Part shown: in pieces, positions 1 to 9,351 of the stretch
Position numbering within the stretch: position 1 is the first letter of the stretch
Layout: every line of letters begins with the position of its first letter
DNA from: Pampus argenteus
Lineage: Eukaryota; Chordata; Actinopteri; Scombriformes; Stromateidae
Assembly: GCA_036937835.1 (NCBI GenBank)
Contig: CM072860.1
Coordinates: 2,381,501 to 2,445,500, forward strand
Direction: 5' to 3'
Length of the DNA stretch: 64,000 nt
Made by a program: the position numbers and the translations under genes
The notes under the pieces: generated by a model
What the model was told of the DNA's origin: nothing
Database searches by the model: none
The model's input: the letters and a program-made list of their open reading frames with translations, nothing else

Positions 1-110
1 CTTTACATACACTACTTGACACATTGTTGGACATATTTAAAGCGCCTCTGAACACTTTCGCTACATTTTTACATGTTTAGCTTTTCTCTCTGCTCGTCTT
101 TCATCACCAG

Positions 111-141
111 GATCTGGTGCTGATTCTGAACAGCTTCATTT
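111..141 (+). other. Possible short exon of an upstream gene
   Basis: A 31-base segment lies between a pyrimidine-rich stretch ending in an acceptor-like CACCAG and a strong donor-like GTGAGT. It could be a cytoplasmic-tail or 3' exon of a gene that starts left of the window, perhaps a relative of the Ig-domain gene just downstream. No longer reading frame confirms it and the motif context could be chance. Confidence 0.2.
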
Positions 142-192
142 GTGAGTATTTATAGTTTTTTTTTCTTTGTCTTATGTGATAATAAAGTGAAT

Positions 193-280
193 TAGAGCTG
201 CAACAATAAGTCAATTAGTTGGTCAACAGAAAATTAATCTGCAACTATTTTGATAATTGAGTCGTTTTGTCTTTTAAAGG
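193..280 (+). repeat. Dispersed 'GCTGCAAC-AATTAATC' repeat, copy 1
   Basis: The segment reads 'agagctgcaac', then an AATTAGTTG-like stretch, 'tcaacagaaaattaat' and 'ctgcaactattttgataat'. The same order recurs near 3.3, 5.0, 26.6, 30.3, 46.0 and 46.8 kb. It is therefore an interspersed repeat family, probably a short non-autonomous element. I cannot assign a family name. Confidence 0.7.
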
Positions 281-612
281 AATATTTTTAGATTTATGAC
301 TGTTGATCACAAGACACAACAAGACATTTGAAGATGAGCGCTGAGATATTATAACACGTATTATACACGTGGCGTCTTCTGCATGTGTTGTCACCGTCAT
401 CATTGTTACCATATCCCCATTACAGATTATAGTTAGTTAATGATTTGCTGCTGTGCATCTGTATCTTTACCACAAGTTTCACTGTTACTGTAATAATTCA
501 TCATTCATTGTCATTATTCTCATATTGATATATGATATTTCACTATTATTCATTGTGAGTGTACAATATGTGTGTGTTGATTGTTCTGTACATGTGTCTG
601 CCTTCCGAACAC

Positions 613-1662
613 AGAGTGGTAGTTTATTCCACAGAAGAGGAGCTTGATAGCTGAAAGCTCTGGCTCCCAATCTACTTTTAGACACTATAGGAACCACAAG
701 GAACCCACCATCCTGGGAGCGCAATGTTCTAGTGGGGTGGTAAGGTACTATGAGCTCTTTTAAATATGATGGTGCCTGACCATGAAGAGCTTTGTAAGTT
801 AATAGAAGAATTTTAAATTCTATTCTAGATTTAACGGGTAGCCAGTGCAAAGAAGCCAAAATGGGAGAGATGTGATCTCTGATCTTGGTTCCTGTCAGAA
901 CACGTGCAGCAGCATTCTGAATCAGCTGCAAACTCTTAAGAGACTTATTAGAGCAGCCTGATAGCAAAGAGTTACAATAGTCCAGCCTAGAAGTAACAAA
1001 TGCATGGACTAGTTTTTCTGCATCCGCTTGAGAAATGATGCGTCTGATTTTGGCAATGTTACGCAAGTGGAAGAATGCAGGGTGATCCCGTCTAAGGCTA
1101 AATCTCTGCAATGATAGTTTCTAAGGTGTTTGGGTCCTATTAGGAGAACTTCAGTTTTATCTGAATTTAGCATCAGAAAATTGTTTATGTCCTTAATGCA
1201 TGCTTGAAGTTTAGTCAAGTGATTGGTTTCATCAGGCTTGATTGATAAATATAATTGGGTGTCGTCGGCATAACAATCAAAGTTAATTGAATGATTCCTA
1301 ATAATGTTCCCTAGAGGAAGCATATATAAACTGATAATAAGTGGCCCTAATACAGAACCTTGTGGGACTCCATGAGAAACTTTGGTTTGCATGGAGGATT
1401 CATCATTAACATGAACAAACTGAGATTGGTCTAGGAAATATGACTTAAACCAGCGTAGGACGGTTCCTTTAATGCCAATTTAAAATTCCAGTCTCTGCAA
1501 GAGAATCTGATGGTCAATGGTGTCAAATGCGGCACTAAGATCTAATAGGACAAGTACAGAGATGAGTCCTTTGTCTGATGCCATTAGGAGGTCGTTTATA
1601 ACTTTGACTAGTGCGGTCTCTGTGCTATGATTTACTCTAAATCCTGACATGAGAATCCAGGT
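613..1662 (-). pseudogene. Decayed L2/CR1-type LINE reverse transcriptase
   Basis: Read on the minus strand, this encodes the core of a non-LTR reverse transcriptase. Motif A appears as LSAAFDTIDH (near 1530), motif B as HGVPQGSVLGPL (near 1370) and the catalytic YADDTQLYLS near 1255. A thumb-like region follows (LDYCNSLLSG, LHWLPVKSRIEFKIL), ending in LLWNKLPLCVRKADT near 620. The element is dead: there is an in-frame stop between motifs A and B (near 1478), a frameshift near 1100, and no endonuclease domain on the 5' side. The order of motifs and the 'LHWLPV..RI.FK' block are typical of the CR1/L2/Rex1 group that is abundant in fish. It is a 5'-truncated insertion lying just upstream of the Ig-domain gene. 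Confidence 0.88.
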
Positions 1663-1738
1663 CTCTCACCTGTGATGACTGAACTTTGACCTCATGTGTT
1701 CATGACTCCTCTCCTCCGTCTCCTCTCACAGGGAGAAG

Positions 1739-1784
1739 ATGATCTGGATCCTTCTGCTCTTCGTTCTGACCTCCTGTGTCTGTG
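1739..1784 (+). CDS. Ig-domain gene exon 1 (signal peptide)
   Basis: ATG at 1739 follows a purine-rich leader (GGGAGAAG). It encodes 15 residues with a hydrophobic core ending CVCG across the splice, and the donor GTTAGT starts at 1785. This is the only ATG in frame with a hydrophobic leader that joins the V domain. Confidence 0.6.
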
Positions 1785-2509
1785 GTTAGTTTAGTAGTTT
1801 ATTATCGGTATGAAGCATGAGCTTTTTTACTGGTGTATTTTTAAACTCGTTCCCTCTCTGTCTCCTCAACAGGAACATTTGTAGTGGACGTGGCACAGAC
1901 CTCCTATCAGGCAGAGGAGAACGACAACATCACACTGGAATGGACGTTTACAACCAAAAATGACAGTTCCTCCTCTTCACTTAACATCATCTGTTACCTG
2001 TTAACTGGTATCAAGGACTCCATCCTGTATCATGTACATGAGGGTGTTGAGGTCCCAGAGTCTCAGGATGGACAGTTAGCAGGACGAGTTCAGGTTGACA
2101 AAGACGTCCTCAGAGAAGGACGAATCAGACTTCATGTGTCCAGACTCAGGACTGATGACTCGGGTGTCTGCGTGTGTGACGTGTTGACTGATGATGGTTC
2201 GAGCTCTGACAGATGTCGGCTCAATGTCACTGGTAAGATGATTCAGTAGGACTCAGAAAGCCTTTTTTGTTAGATGTTATCAGTGATGTATGTGGACATA
2301 AACATCAAGTATGAGAGTTGAACCATGTGATAACAGAATTTGTGGAATACAAGTACAATTATTATTATTTCTTTCTGTCCTTTACAGCAGCTGTTGATCA
2401 GCCTGAACCTCAGAAACCTACTGAGAGATCACAAGCAGAGAGTCTGGGAAGAATCGGCCTCTATGTTGGACTGACAGCAGCTCTTCTCTCTGTCTGTGCT
2501 GGACTCTAA
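1739..2509 (+). CDS. Ig V-set domain type I membrane protein (3 exons)
   Basis: Three exons join cleanly in frame: 1739-1784 (signal peptide MIWILLLFVLTSCVCG), 1873-2232 (one Ig V-set domain) and 2388-2509 (stalk, membrane helix, stop). All boundaries are GT-AG, with phase 1 at both junctions as in Ig-superfamily genes. The V domain shows the F-strand motif DDSGVCVCDV and a GRVQVDKDVLREGRIRLHVS block like those of fish B7/butyrophilin-like or novel immune receptors. Two things are odd. The usual strand-B cysteine position reads NITLEW instead, and the Tyr of DxGxYxC is Cys. The membrane segment (LYVGLTAALLSVCAGL) ends directly in TAA, leaving no cytoplasmic tail, although the frame stays open for a further basic stretch. 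The exact family is unknown. It may be a receptor, a ligand, or a gene truncated by mutation. Confidence 0.62.
1873..2232 (+). CDS. Ig-domain gene exon 2 (V-set domain)
   Basis: The acceptor CTCAACAG precedes 1873 and the donor GTAAGA follows 2232. The exon encodes about 120 residues forming one complete V-set fold and ending CRLNVT. It contains an NIT glycosylation sequon and a second one at NVT. Confidence 0.65.
2388..2509 (+). CDS. Ig-domain gene exon 3 (stalk, membrane helix, stop)
   Basis: The acceptor TTTACAG ends at 2387. The exon encodes a proline-rich stalk (VDQPEPQKPTERS), then a 17-20 residue hydrophobic segment, then TAA at 2507-2509. A possible poly(A) signal AATAAA lies at 2970-2975, inside the adjacent LINE tail. 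Confidence 0.55.
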
Positions 2510-2585
2510 TTTGTCTTCAGACTTTGTTCTAAACCTGATCACAATGAAAATATTATTCTAAGAAATCATCAACTCATCCCTCAGG

Positions 2586-2945
2586 TCTCGCTCAGTCCCC
2601 CCCCCTGACATGCTCCATCAGCACAATCCAGCCTCCGTTCCTCTGACACCAACCTCCTTACTCCACCACTCAGGACCAAGCACTGAACCTGGGGCGACAG
2701 AGTCTCTGCAGCCGCCTCGTCCCTCTGGAACTGTCTCCATAAACACATCCACAACTGCACTGACTTGCCTACGTTCAAATTTCTGATAAAAACGCACTTT
2801 TTTTAAATTGCTGTTGTTTAGCTCAGTCTATTGTGTTTTCTTTTTTGTGTACTATTGTTTTTATTGATTTGATGTTCTTTTTATGAAGTGTCTTAAAGTA
2901 TCTTGAAAAGCATTTTTAAATAATATGCATATAAATATAACATAC
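2586..2945 (+). pseudogene. LINE (L2/CR1-type) C-terminal RT fragment and 3' tail
   Basis: The plus strand encodes a degenerate LINE C-terminus: RSSDTNLLTPPLRTKH, a stop, TWGDRVSAAASSLWN, then KFLIKTHFF and a stop. A T-rich 3' UTR follows, ending near 'gtgtcttaaagtatcttgaaaag'. This layout (WGDR...LWN...LKTHLF, stop, short tail) is typical of L2-like fish LINEs. The part from 2704 onward is repeated in the next tandem unit at 4337. It is opposite in strand to the LINE at 613-1662, so it is a separate insertion. Confidence 0.75.
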
Positions 2946-4336
2946 TTAAGACAATTATGAACTTGACTGAATAAAATGTTACCTAAAAGTTACTTGATCT
3001 GTTCCTTTCACTTAGTGAAGAAGTAAAACATTCAGACCACTTACTCTCTACACAGAAAACAAAAGCTATTATTAACATGTTAGATGAGATTTTGTCATGT
3101 TTTTAATAGACTTTCACTTCTTGACTTTGTAAATCATAGTTTGATGAAACAGTCTAAACTCAAACTCCACTTACAAGCTGTTTCTAGAGCTTTCAACCAC
3201 ATCACATGGTCTTCAGTATATCAACAAAGAAGTCCTAAAAGTGCTCTGGATGAAATCACAACAGATCCATCCTCACTACCACAGATGCGACTGAATAGAG
3301 CTGCAACGATTAATCAATTGACTGAAAATGAATCTCAGTAATCGATTCATCTTTTGGTCTTTTTTTTTTTTAAAGCAAACAATCCAAATATTCAGTGTTT
3401 GCATTTTATTATTTCACAAAAAAGACAAAACCAGTCAACAAGTCAACAACAGTCACAGAAACCACTGCTTCCTTCTTCTTCAGACTTTAACATGTTGAGA
3501 AGTGACTCACTCTCATTCTGCCATGATTGATTGTAAAATAATTAATCTATCAGACGGATTATTGTAAATATAATCAAGATGCATTATTCACACCAATTCC
3601 ACAACAGAAAACCGTGTAAAAACTTAAAATACCTTCAATGCCTCAGAGCTCTGACTGGTCACTGTCTTAACTTAAATATCCCTTCAAAATAAAATATTCA
3701 GATACGCCACAAATACATTTATAAAGAAAATTTTACTTTCATGAACATTTCAGAATATGGAGTAAATATTTGACATAGAGCTGTTTTTCTTTTAGCTTCT
3801 GCATGTGTGTGTTTCCCCGCTAAGACACGCCCCATTATAAGCTCCTTAGAAGGTCTTTTATGGTCTTTCTGTGACTTCCTGCCAGGAAGTCACAGAAACA
3901 GTTCTGCAAACCACAAACCACCATGTTAGTTTAGTTTTAGTTTCGTTTGTTTCCTTTTTAAACACACTCTGAAGTTATGTATCACCAGGAGGTAGTCGAC
4001 GCGTCTCTTTTGTCCAAAAGGAAAAACTCCAGTTTTCTTTCTTGAGATTTATTTAACGTTTCTTTTGAACATAAAAGTTATACAAAACTGCAGTAATCCA
4101 CCAAAAATTACAATTATGAGCACGTTTGAAAACTATTGTGCTCACCTGGCTTACATCCTTTCCAAATCAAAAAACTGAATTACACAAATGTCAGACTGCA
4201 CACGCCTCAACCAACAGGACGTGTGCAGATACCAACAACAAATATGCATCCTTGCAGTATTAACATATGCAACATGCAACAAGTCTATATCATCCATCAA
4301 CCTATTATATTATACACACACACACATATATATATA
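2704..4336 (+). repeat. Tandem duplication, unit A (about 1.63 kb)
   Basis: The sequence from CTCTGCAGCCGCCTCGTCCC at 2704 recurs at 4337 in the same order and orientation, so the period is 1,633 bases. Shared landmarks are the LINE tail, the segment at 3084-3341 (recurring at 4783-5040 with almost no change), 'cgtgtaaaaacttaaaatacc' near 3614/5314, and 'gagcacgtttgaaaactattg' at about 4118/5793. Each unit ends in (AC)n(AT)n. I see no convincing gene inside; an 85-codon open frame at 3084-3341 is preserved in both units but resembles nothing known. Confidence 0.9.
3295..3385 (+). repeat. Dispersed 'GCTGCAAC-AATTAATC' repeat, copy 2
   Basis: 'agagctgcaacgattaatca' is followed by TTGACTGAAAATGAATC and an ATCGATTCATC stretch, then T-rich sequence. 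The copy lies within duplication unit A and recurs in unit B. Confidence 0.7.
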
Positions 4337-4993
4337 CTCTGCAGCCGCCTCGTCCCTCTGGAACTGTCTCCATAAACACATCCACAACTGCACTGACTTG
4401 CCTACGTTCAAATTTCTGCTAAAAACGCACTTTTTTTAAATTGCTGTTGTTTAGCTCAGTCTATTGTGTTTTCTTTTTTGTGTACTATTGTTTTTATTGA
4501 TTTGATGTTCTTTTTATGAAGTGTCTTAAAGTATCTTGAAAAGCATTTTTAAATAATATGCATATAAATATAAATATAACTATATTTTTTTTTGCTGAAA
4601 TATTGGATCATCTGAACATTTATTGAAACCATGTGAGAAGTTTAGAGGACAATTATGAACTTGACTGAATAAAAATGTTACCTAAAAGTTACTTGATCTG
4701 TTCCTTTCACTTAGTGAAGAAGTAAAACATTCAGACCACTTACTCTCTACACAGAAAACAAAAGCTATTATTAACATGTTAGATGAGATTTTGTCATGTT
4801 TTTAATGGACTTTCACTTCTTGACTTTGTAAATCATAGTTTGATGAAACAGTCTAAACTCAAACTCCACTTACAAGCTGTTTCTAGAGCTTTCAACCACA
4901 TCACATGGTCTTCAGTATATCAACAAAGAAGTCCTAAAAGTGCTCTGGATGAAATCACAACAGATCCATCCTCACTACCACAGATGCGACTGA

Positions 4994-5085
4994 ATAGAGC
5001 TGCAACGATTAATCAATTGACTGAAAATGAATCTCAGTAATCGATTCATCTTTTGGTCTTTTTTTTTTTAAAGCAAACAATCCAA
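4994..5085 (+). repeat. Dispersed 'GCTGCAAC-AATTAATC' repeat, copy 3
   Basis: The unit B counterpart of the copy at 3295-3385, near-identical because it was duplicated with the unit. Confidence 0.7.
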
Positions 5086-5978
5086 ATATTGAGTGTTTGC
5101 ATTTTATTATTTCACAAAAAAGACAAAACCAGTCAACAAGTCAACAACAGCCACAGACACCACTGCTTCCTTCTTCTTCAGACTTTAACATGTTGAGAAG
5201 TGACTCACTCTCATTCTGCCATGATTGATTATAAAATAATTAATCTATCAGACGGATTATTGTAAATATAATCAATATGCATTATTCACACCAATTCCAC
5301 AACAGAAAACCGTGTAAAAACTTAAAATACCTTCAATGCCTCAGAGCTCTGACTGGTCACTGTCTTAACGTTTAAATATCCCTTCAAAATAAAATATTCA
5401 GATACGCCACAAATGCATTTATAAAGAAAATTTTACTTTCATGAACATTTCAGAATATGGAGTAAATATTTCACATAGAGCTGTTTTTCTTTTAGCTTCT
5501 GCATGTGTGTGTTTCCCCGCTAAGACACGCCTATTATAAGGTGTTTCTGTGGCGTGCTGGGAGGAAGCCACAGAAAAACAGTTCTGCAAACCAACCACCA
5601 TGTTAGTTTAGTTTTAGTTTTGTTTGTTTCGTTTCTCACACACTCTGAAGTTATGTATCACCAGGAGGAAGTCGACGTGTGTCTTTTGTCCAAAAGGAAA
5701 AACTCCAGTTTTCTTTCTTGAGATTTATTTAACGTTTCTTTTGAACATAAAAGTTATACAAAACTGCAGTAATCCACCAAAAATTACAATTATGAGCACG
5801 TTTGAAAACTATTGTGCTCACCTGGCTTACATCCTTTCCAAATCAAAAAACTGAATTACACACATGTTAGACTGCACACGCCTCAACCAACAGGACGTGT
5901 GCAGATACCAACAACAAATATGCATCCTTGCAGTATTAACATATGCAACATGCAACAAATCTATATCATCCATCAACC

Positions 5979-5987
<9 letters not shown>

Positions 5988-6038
<51 letters not shown>
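5988..6038 (+). repeat. Compound microsatellite (AC)n(TA)n
   Basis: About 11 AC repeats run directly into about 14 TA repeats at the right edge of duplication unit B. The shorter counterpart ends unit A at 4313-4336, so the array expanded after duplication or unit A contracted. Confidence 0.95.
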
Positions 6039-6040
<2 letters not shown>

Positions 6041-6358
6041 AAATGACACCAACACACCGGGCCGCGGACCTTATGAGGAGCGAATCTTAGCGGCCTTGAT
6101 AAGCAATCTTATTTCTGTGAGGAAAGAAGCTTGTGGTAGTTTATTCCACAGAAAATGTAAAAGTCAGAATCAACAATAAATATTCCTCTCATATAGCATG
6201 TTTTCCAGTAACAGCAGTTACACCACCTGACCACGTGGTGGCGCCATAACAAAGCTCAAAGATCAAGTTAAAATTAATGCATGTATAACATCTTCCACTC
6301 TTGTTGCTGTGTAGAGTTTCTCCCTGAGTAGGTGAGGCTTCACTCCCACTTACAATTA

Positions 6359-6855
6359 TACAATACAATACAATACAATACAATACAATACAATACAATA
6401 CAGTACAATACAATACAATACAATACAATACAGTACAATACTATACTATACAGTACAATACAGTACAGTACAGTACAGTACAGTACAATACAATACAATA
6501 CAATACAATACAGTACAATACTATACTATACAGTACAATACAGTTCAGTATAATACAATACAGTACAGTACAGTACAGTACAGTACAGTACAATACAATA
6601 CAATACAATACAATACAGTACAATACTATACTATACAGTACAATACAATACAATACAATACTATACTATACTATACTATACTATACAATACAATACTATA
6701 GTATACAATACAATACAATACAATACAATACAATACAGTACAGTACAGTACAGTACAATACAATACAATACAATACTATACTATACTATACTATACTATA
6801 CTATACTATACAATACAATACTATACTATAGTATACAATACAATACAATACAATA
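6359..6855 (+). repeat. Pentanucleotide array (CAATA/CAGTA/CTATA)n
   Basis: Roughly 500 bases are built from five-base units of the form (T)AC(A/T)(A/G)... read as CAATA, CAGTA and CTATA. Variants occur in runs rather than at random, giving higher-order blocks: CAATA runs, then CAGTA runs, then CTATA runs, repeating. Open frames across it on both strands are only translations of the repeat. Confidence 0.95.
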
Positions 6856-7439
6856 AAATTTGCAGCATTTCTTTTTCAATATTACTTATGAGACAGATAT
6901 TATGGTGTATTATGCGTTTTAAAAACCATTTTGTTTTTATTTATTTATTATAATGTGCATTATCTGACACACACACTGTTTCTAACCTCTGATTTATTCC
7001 TGCTCTCAGACGTTAAAATCGTTCATTTTTGTCTTGTTTTAAGAAAATGTGACAGAAAAAACTTTGTTCCAGTTTAAAAAATAATTAAACTTGGAAATAA
7101 ATACATGAATGGGAAAATACATTAATAATATATAGGCCTAAATAATGGAGGAAATACACTAATAACGACTAATTATGTCATATTCTTAATTTATTGCCTA
7201 TTAATTCATTATATTTCCTGGGTTTTTGAGGTTTTTTTTTAATGTTGATAGTTTAAGAAATGTATATAGATAGTGTAAACAAACTGTCCATTACAAAATA
7301 CATTAACTACCCTCCATACAACATACTACAGTGTATTCTACAGAAATGTGATGTGAAGTATTTCTGTGTTGCAGCGCCACATTGTGTAATGATGCAGTAT
7401 TGCAGCTACTTTCCACATCATTTCTTTATATCTTTCAGC

Positions 7440-8025
7440 AAACAAAGCAGTAATCAGCCTGCAGGTGAGGTCAAGGGTCAAATTCATATTAGAGCTCACT
7501 TTCATGTTCACCTTGTGTTATTGCTGTTATCATCAGCACATTTCTTTTGACTATTCAGGTCTATGAGTGTGTCATCTTGTTTTAATGCAGAAGACATTTC
7601 AGCCCGGCTGGAGTCGTCCTACAGATATGAGACTGGTGGTAGGTATTGACACATTATTTAAAATATCTTATATCATCTCTGTTTTCTTCATCTTATTAAA
7701 TTAAGTGAAATTTCCACAAAACTATAAATTGTCACTGTATTTTAAGTATAAATACAGTTAAAAGTCAACAAAAATGCAACGACAGACTGAAAATAAGCAG
7801 CTGGCTAATAAATGTGTTGAATTCCAGCACAAAGAGCAGCTGTTTGAACGGAGGAAACTGGAGGAAACTGTCAAAGTGAAGCATGATTTGGCTGCGGAGA
7901 GCATTGTCCTTTTCAACTTGAGTCTCCAAACCAAAGTTGAAAATATGATGGAGAATGTTAATATTAAAGTTTGTTTAAAAATGGATATTTTTGCTCTTAA
8001 GTTGCTATTTCACTCATACACGTAG
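7440..8025 (+). other. Candidate exons of an unrecognised coiled-coil gene or relic
   Basis: Three adjacent segments are each flanked by plausible splice sites. About 7440-7465 lies between TCTTTCAG and GTGAGG. About 7591-7639 lies between TTTAATGCAG and GTAGGT and can read EDISARLESSYRYETG. A third begins after AATACAG near 7759 and stays open to 8023. The last reads MQRQTENKQLANKCVEF then HKEQLFERRKLEETVKV, polar and helix-forming, like part of a coiled coil. I could not match it to a family, and no start exon or poly(A) site is evident. It may be a genuine small gene, a decayed one, or coincidence. Confidence 0.22.
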
Positions 8026-8739
8026 GTTTCAATTGACTTTTAGAGGTGTTAAAGTAAAAAACATATATACATATAACATTAGTAATAAGTAACATAATAC
8101 TAATTTAACGAGTTTCTTGTGGATTTCATGATCGTTTGTGTAGTATATGTATCAACTAACAAAAAGTAAAACAGCAAGTCATATAAAGTCAATATCTCAT
8201 GATAAGCTTTGAAATGTTGTGTGTTTTCGAGTTCAAAGTTTAGTAAAGTTAAACAGACCCAAAAATATACAACCTGGGTTATATACATGTGCAAAAAGCA
8301 AACACAGCCCTGGAAATATTGACCTATGAACATATGTACACGTGCATACAGGCGCACGCGTACCTGTCTGCTGCTCGGCAACGCTCATCCTCTGTGAGAG
8401 AAAGTTCAAATAAAAAGCATTCAAATGTAAAACATATGACTTTTTTTTTTTTGCAGCAGTCAGCAGAACATGACAGCAGTTAGTTAGAAAATCGGAGCAG
8501 ATGTTTTTTTTCTCACACAGCACAATAAAAAATGCAACAAAAAACGATCGATGAAACCAGATGGATCCAATTTATTTAGAGTCTGACTGGAAAACTTGTT
8601 AATGCAAAAGGATGCAATGTTTCAAACTCAAGTCATTCGAGGTTGCAGCTATAAAGAGCTTGTATCATGTACATTTACAGCTCTGTATTTATATTTCTGG
8701 GATCTACTAGAATATCTTATACTGGCCTTTTATGCAACC

Positions 8740-8830
8740 CTCTGTTTGAAACAGGCCACTGTCTCTTTAAGGCCCCTCCCCCCCTCCCTTGGGCCCACTC
8801 TGTTCTGATTGGTTAGCTTCGTCAACAAAG
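8740..8830 (+). promoter_or_regulatory. GC-rich CCAAT-containing patch, possibly a repeat
   Basis: 'ctctttaaggcccctccccc' is followed about 40 bases later by CTGATTGGTTAGC, an inverted CCAAT box. It resembles a proximal promoter, but similar arrangements recur in fish genomes as interspersed sequence. No coding exon follows that I can support. Confidence 0.25.
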
Positions 8831-9338
8831 CACAAAACAAATCGTATCGTAGTAGGATTTTACTGCCTCTTCTCACGTTCTTTAATCGAAATCTCAACTT
8901 CTCAAATACATCTGTAATACGTTTGAGCCAAAAACCGATCTGAAAAATGCGAAAAAATGCATGACAACGCGTGGGAAAAAAACGTTAGCAACGAACTTTA
9001 TGGGCCTGCGGGATGAGCCGATGTCAGCTGGTCGGCAAGGAAGAAAAAAAAATATTTCAAACGAAGCGTTGAGAGCAGGCTGCGGCCCAGACTGTACGTG
9101 CTTTAACCTCACGTTTTGGACTTATCTGTTGACATTATAACAGTATAGTGTAGTTTTACATTATCAATCAATATATATTTATAGTGTAATCATGGGAATC
9201 TGGGAAGATGTGATCGTCACGAATACATTCAACGTCTGTCTGTTTTTTTCGCATGTCCATATCGTTACGTGACAGGTTGGATTCATCAGTTGTAATAACA
9301 GCTATTTATAGGCCTGAAACTCCAAACCATATATACAA

Positions 9339-9351
9339 AGGTCAAAGGTCA
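9339..9351 (+). promoter_or_regulatory. Perfect DR1 nuclear-receptor site
   Basis: Two exact AGGTCA half-sites are separated by one A (9339-9344 and 9346-9351). This is the DR1 layout bound by HNF4 and PPAR/RXR in other vertebrates. It lies about 3.3 kb past the 3' end of leap2, a gene expressed in liver, so a distal role is conceivable. A single motif is weak evidence. Confidence 0.35.

Larger units (their letters stand above)
4337..6038 (+). repeat. Tandem duplication, unit B (about 1.70 kb)
   Basis: Second copy of the 2704-4336 unit. Differences from unit A include about 70 extra bases near 4572-4645 (around 'gaaatattggatcatctg'), small indels near 5535 and 5575, and a longer terminal microsatellite. 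The insertion suggests either that unit A lost this piece or that B gained it after duplication. The very high identity elsewhere implies a recent event. Confidence 0.9.

Noticed and set aside
6189..6653. Tyr/Leu/Ile-rich open frames on both strands
   Set aside because: They are translations of the pentanucleotide array and carry no independent signal.
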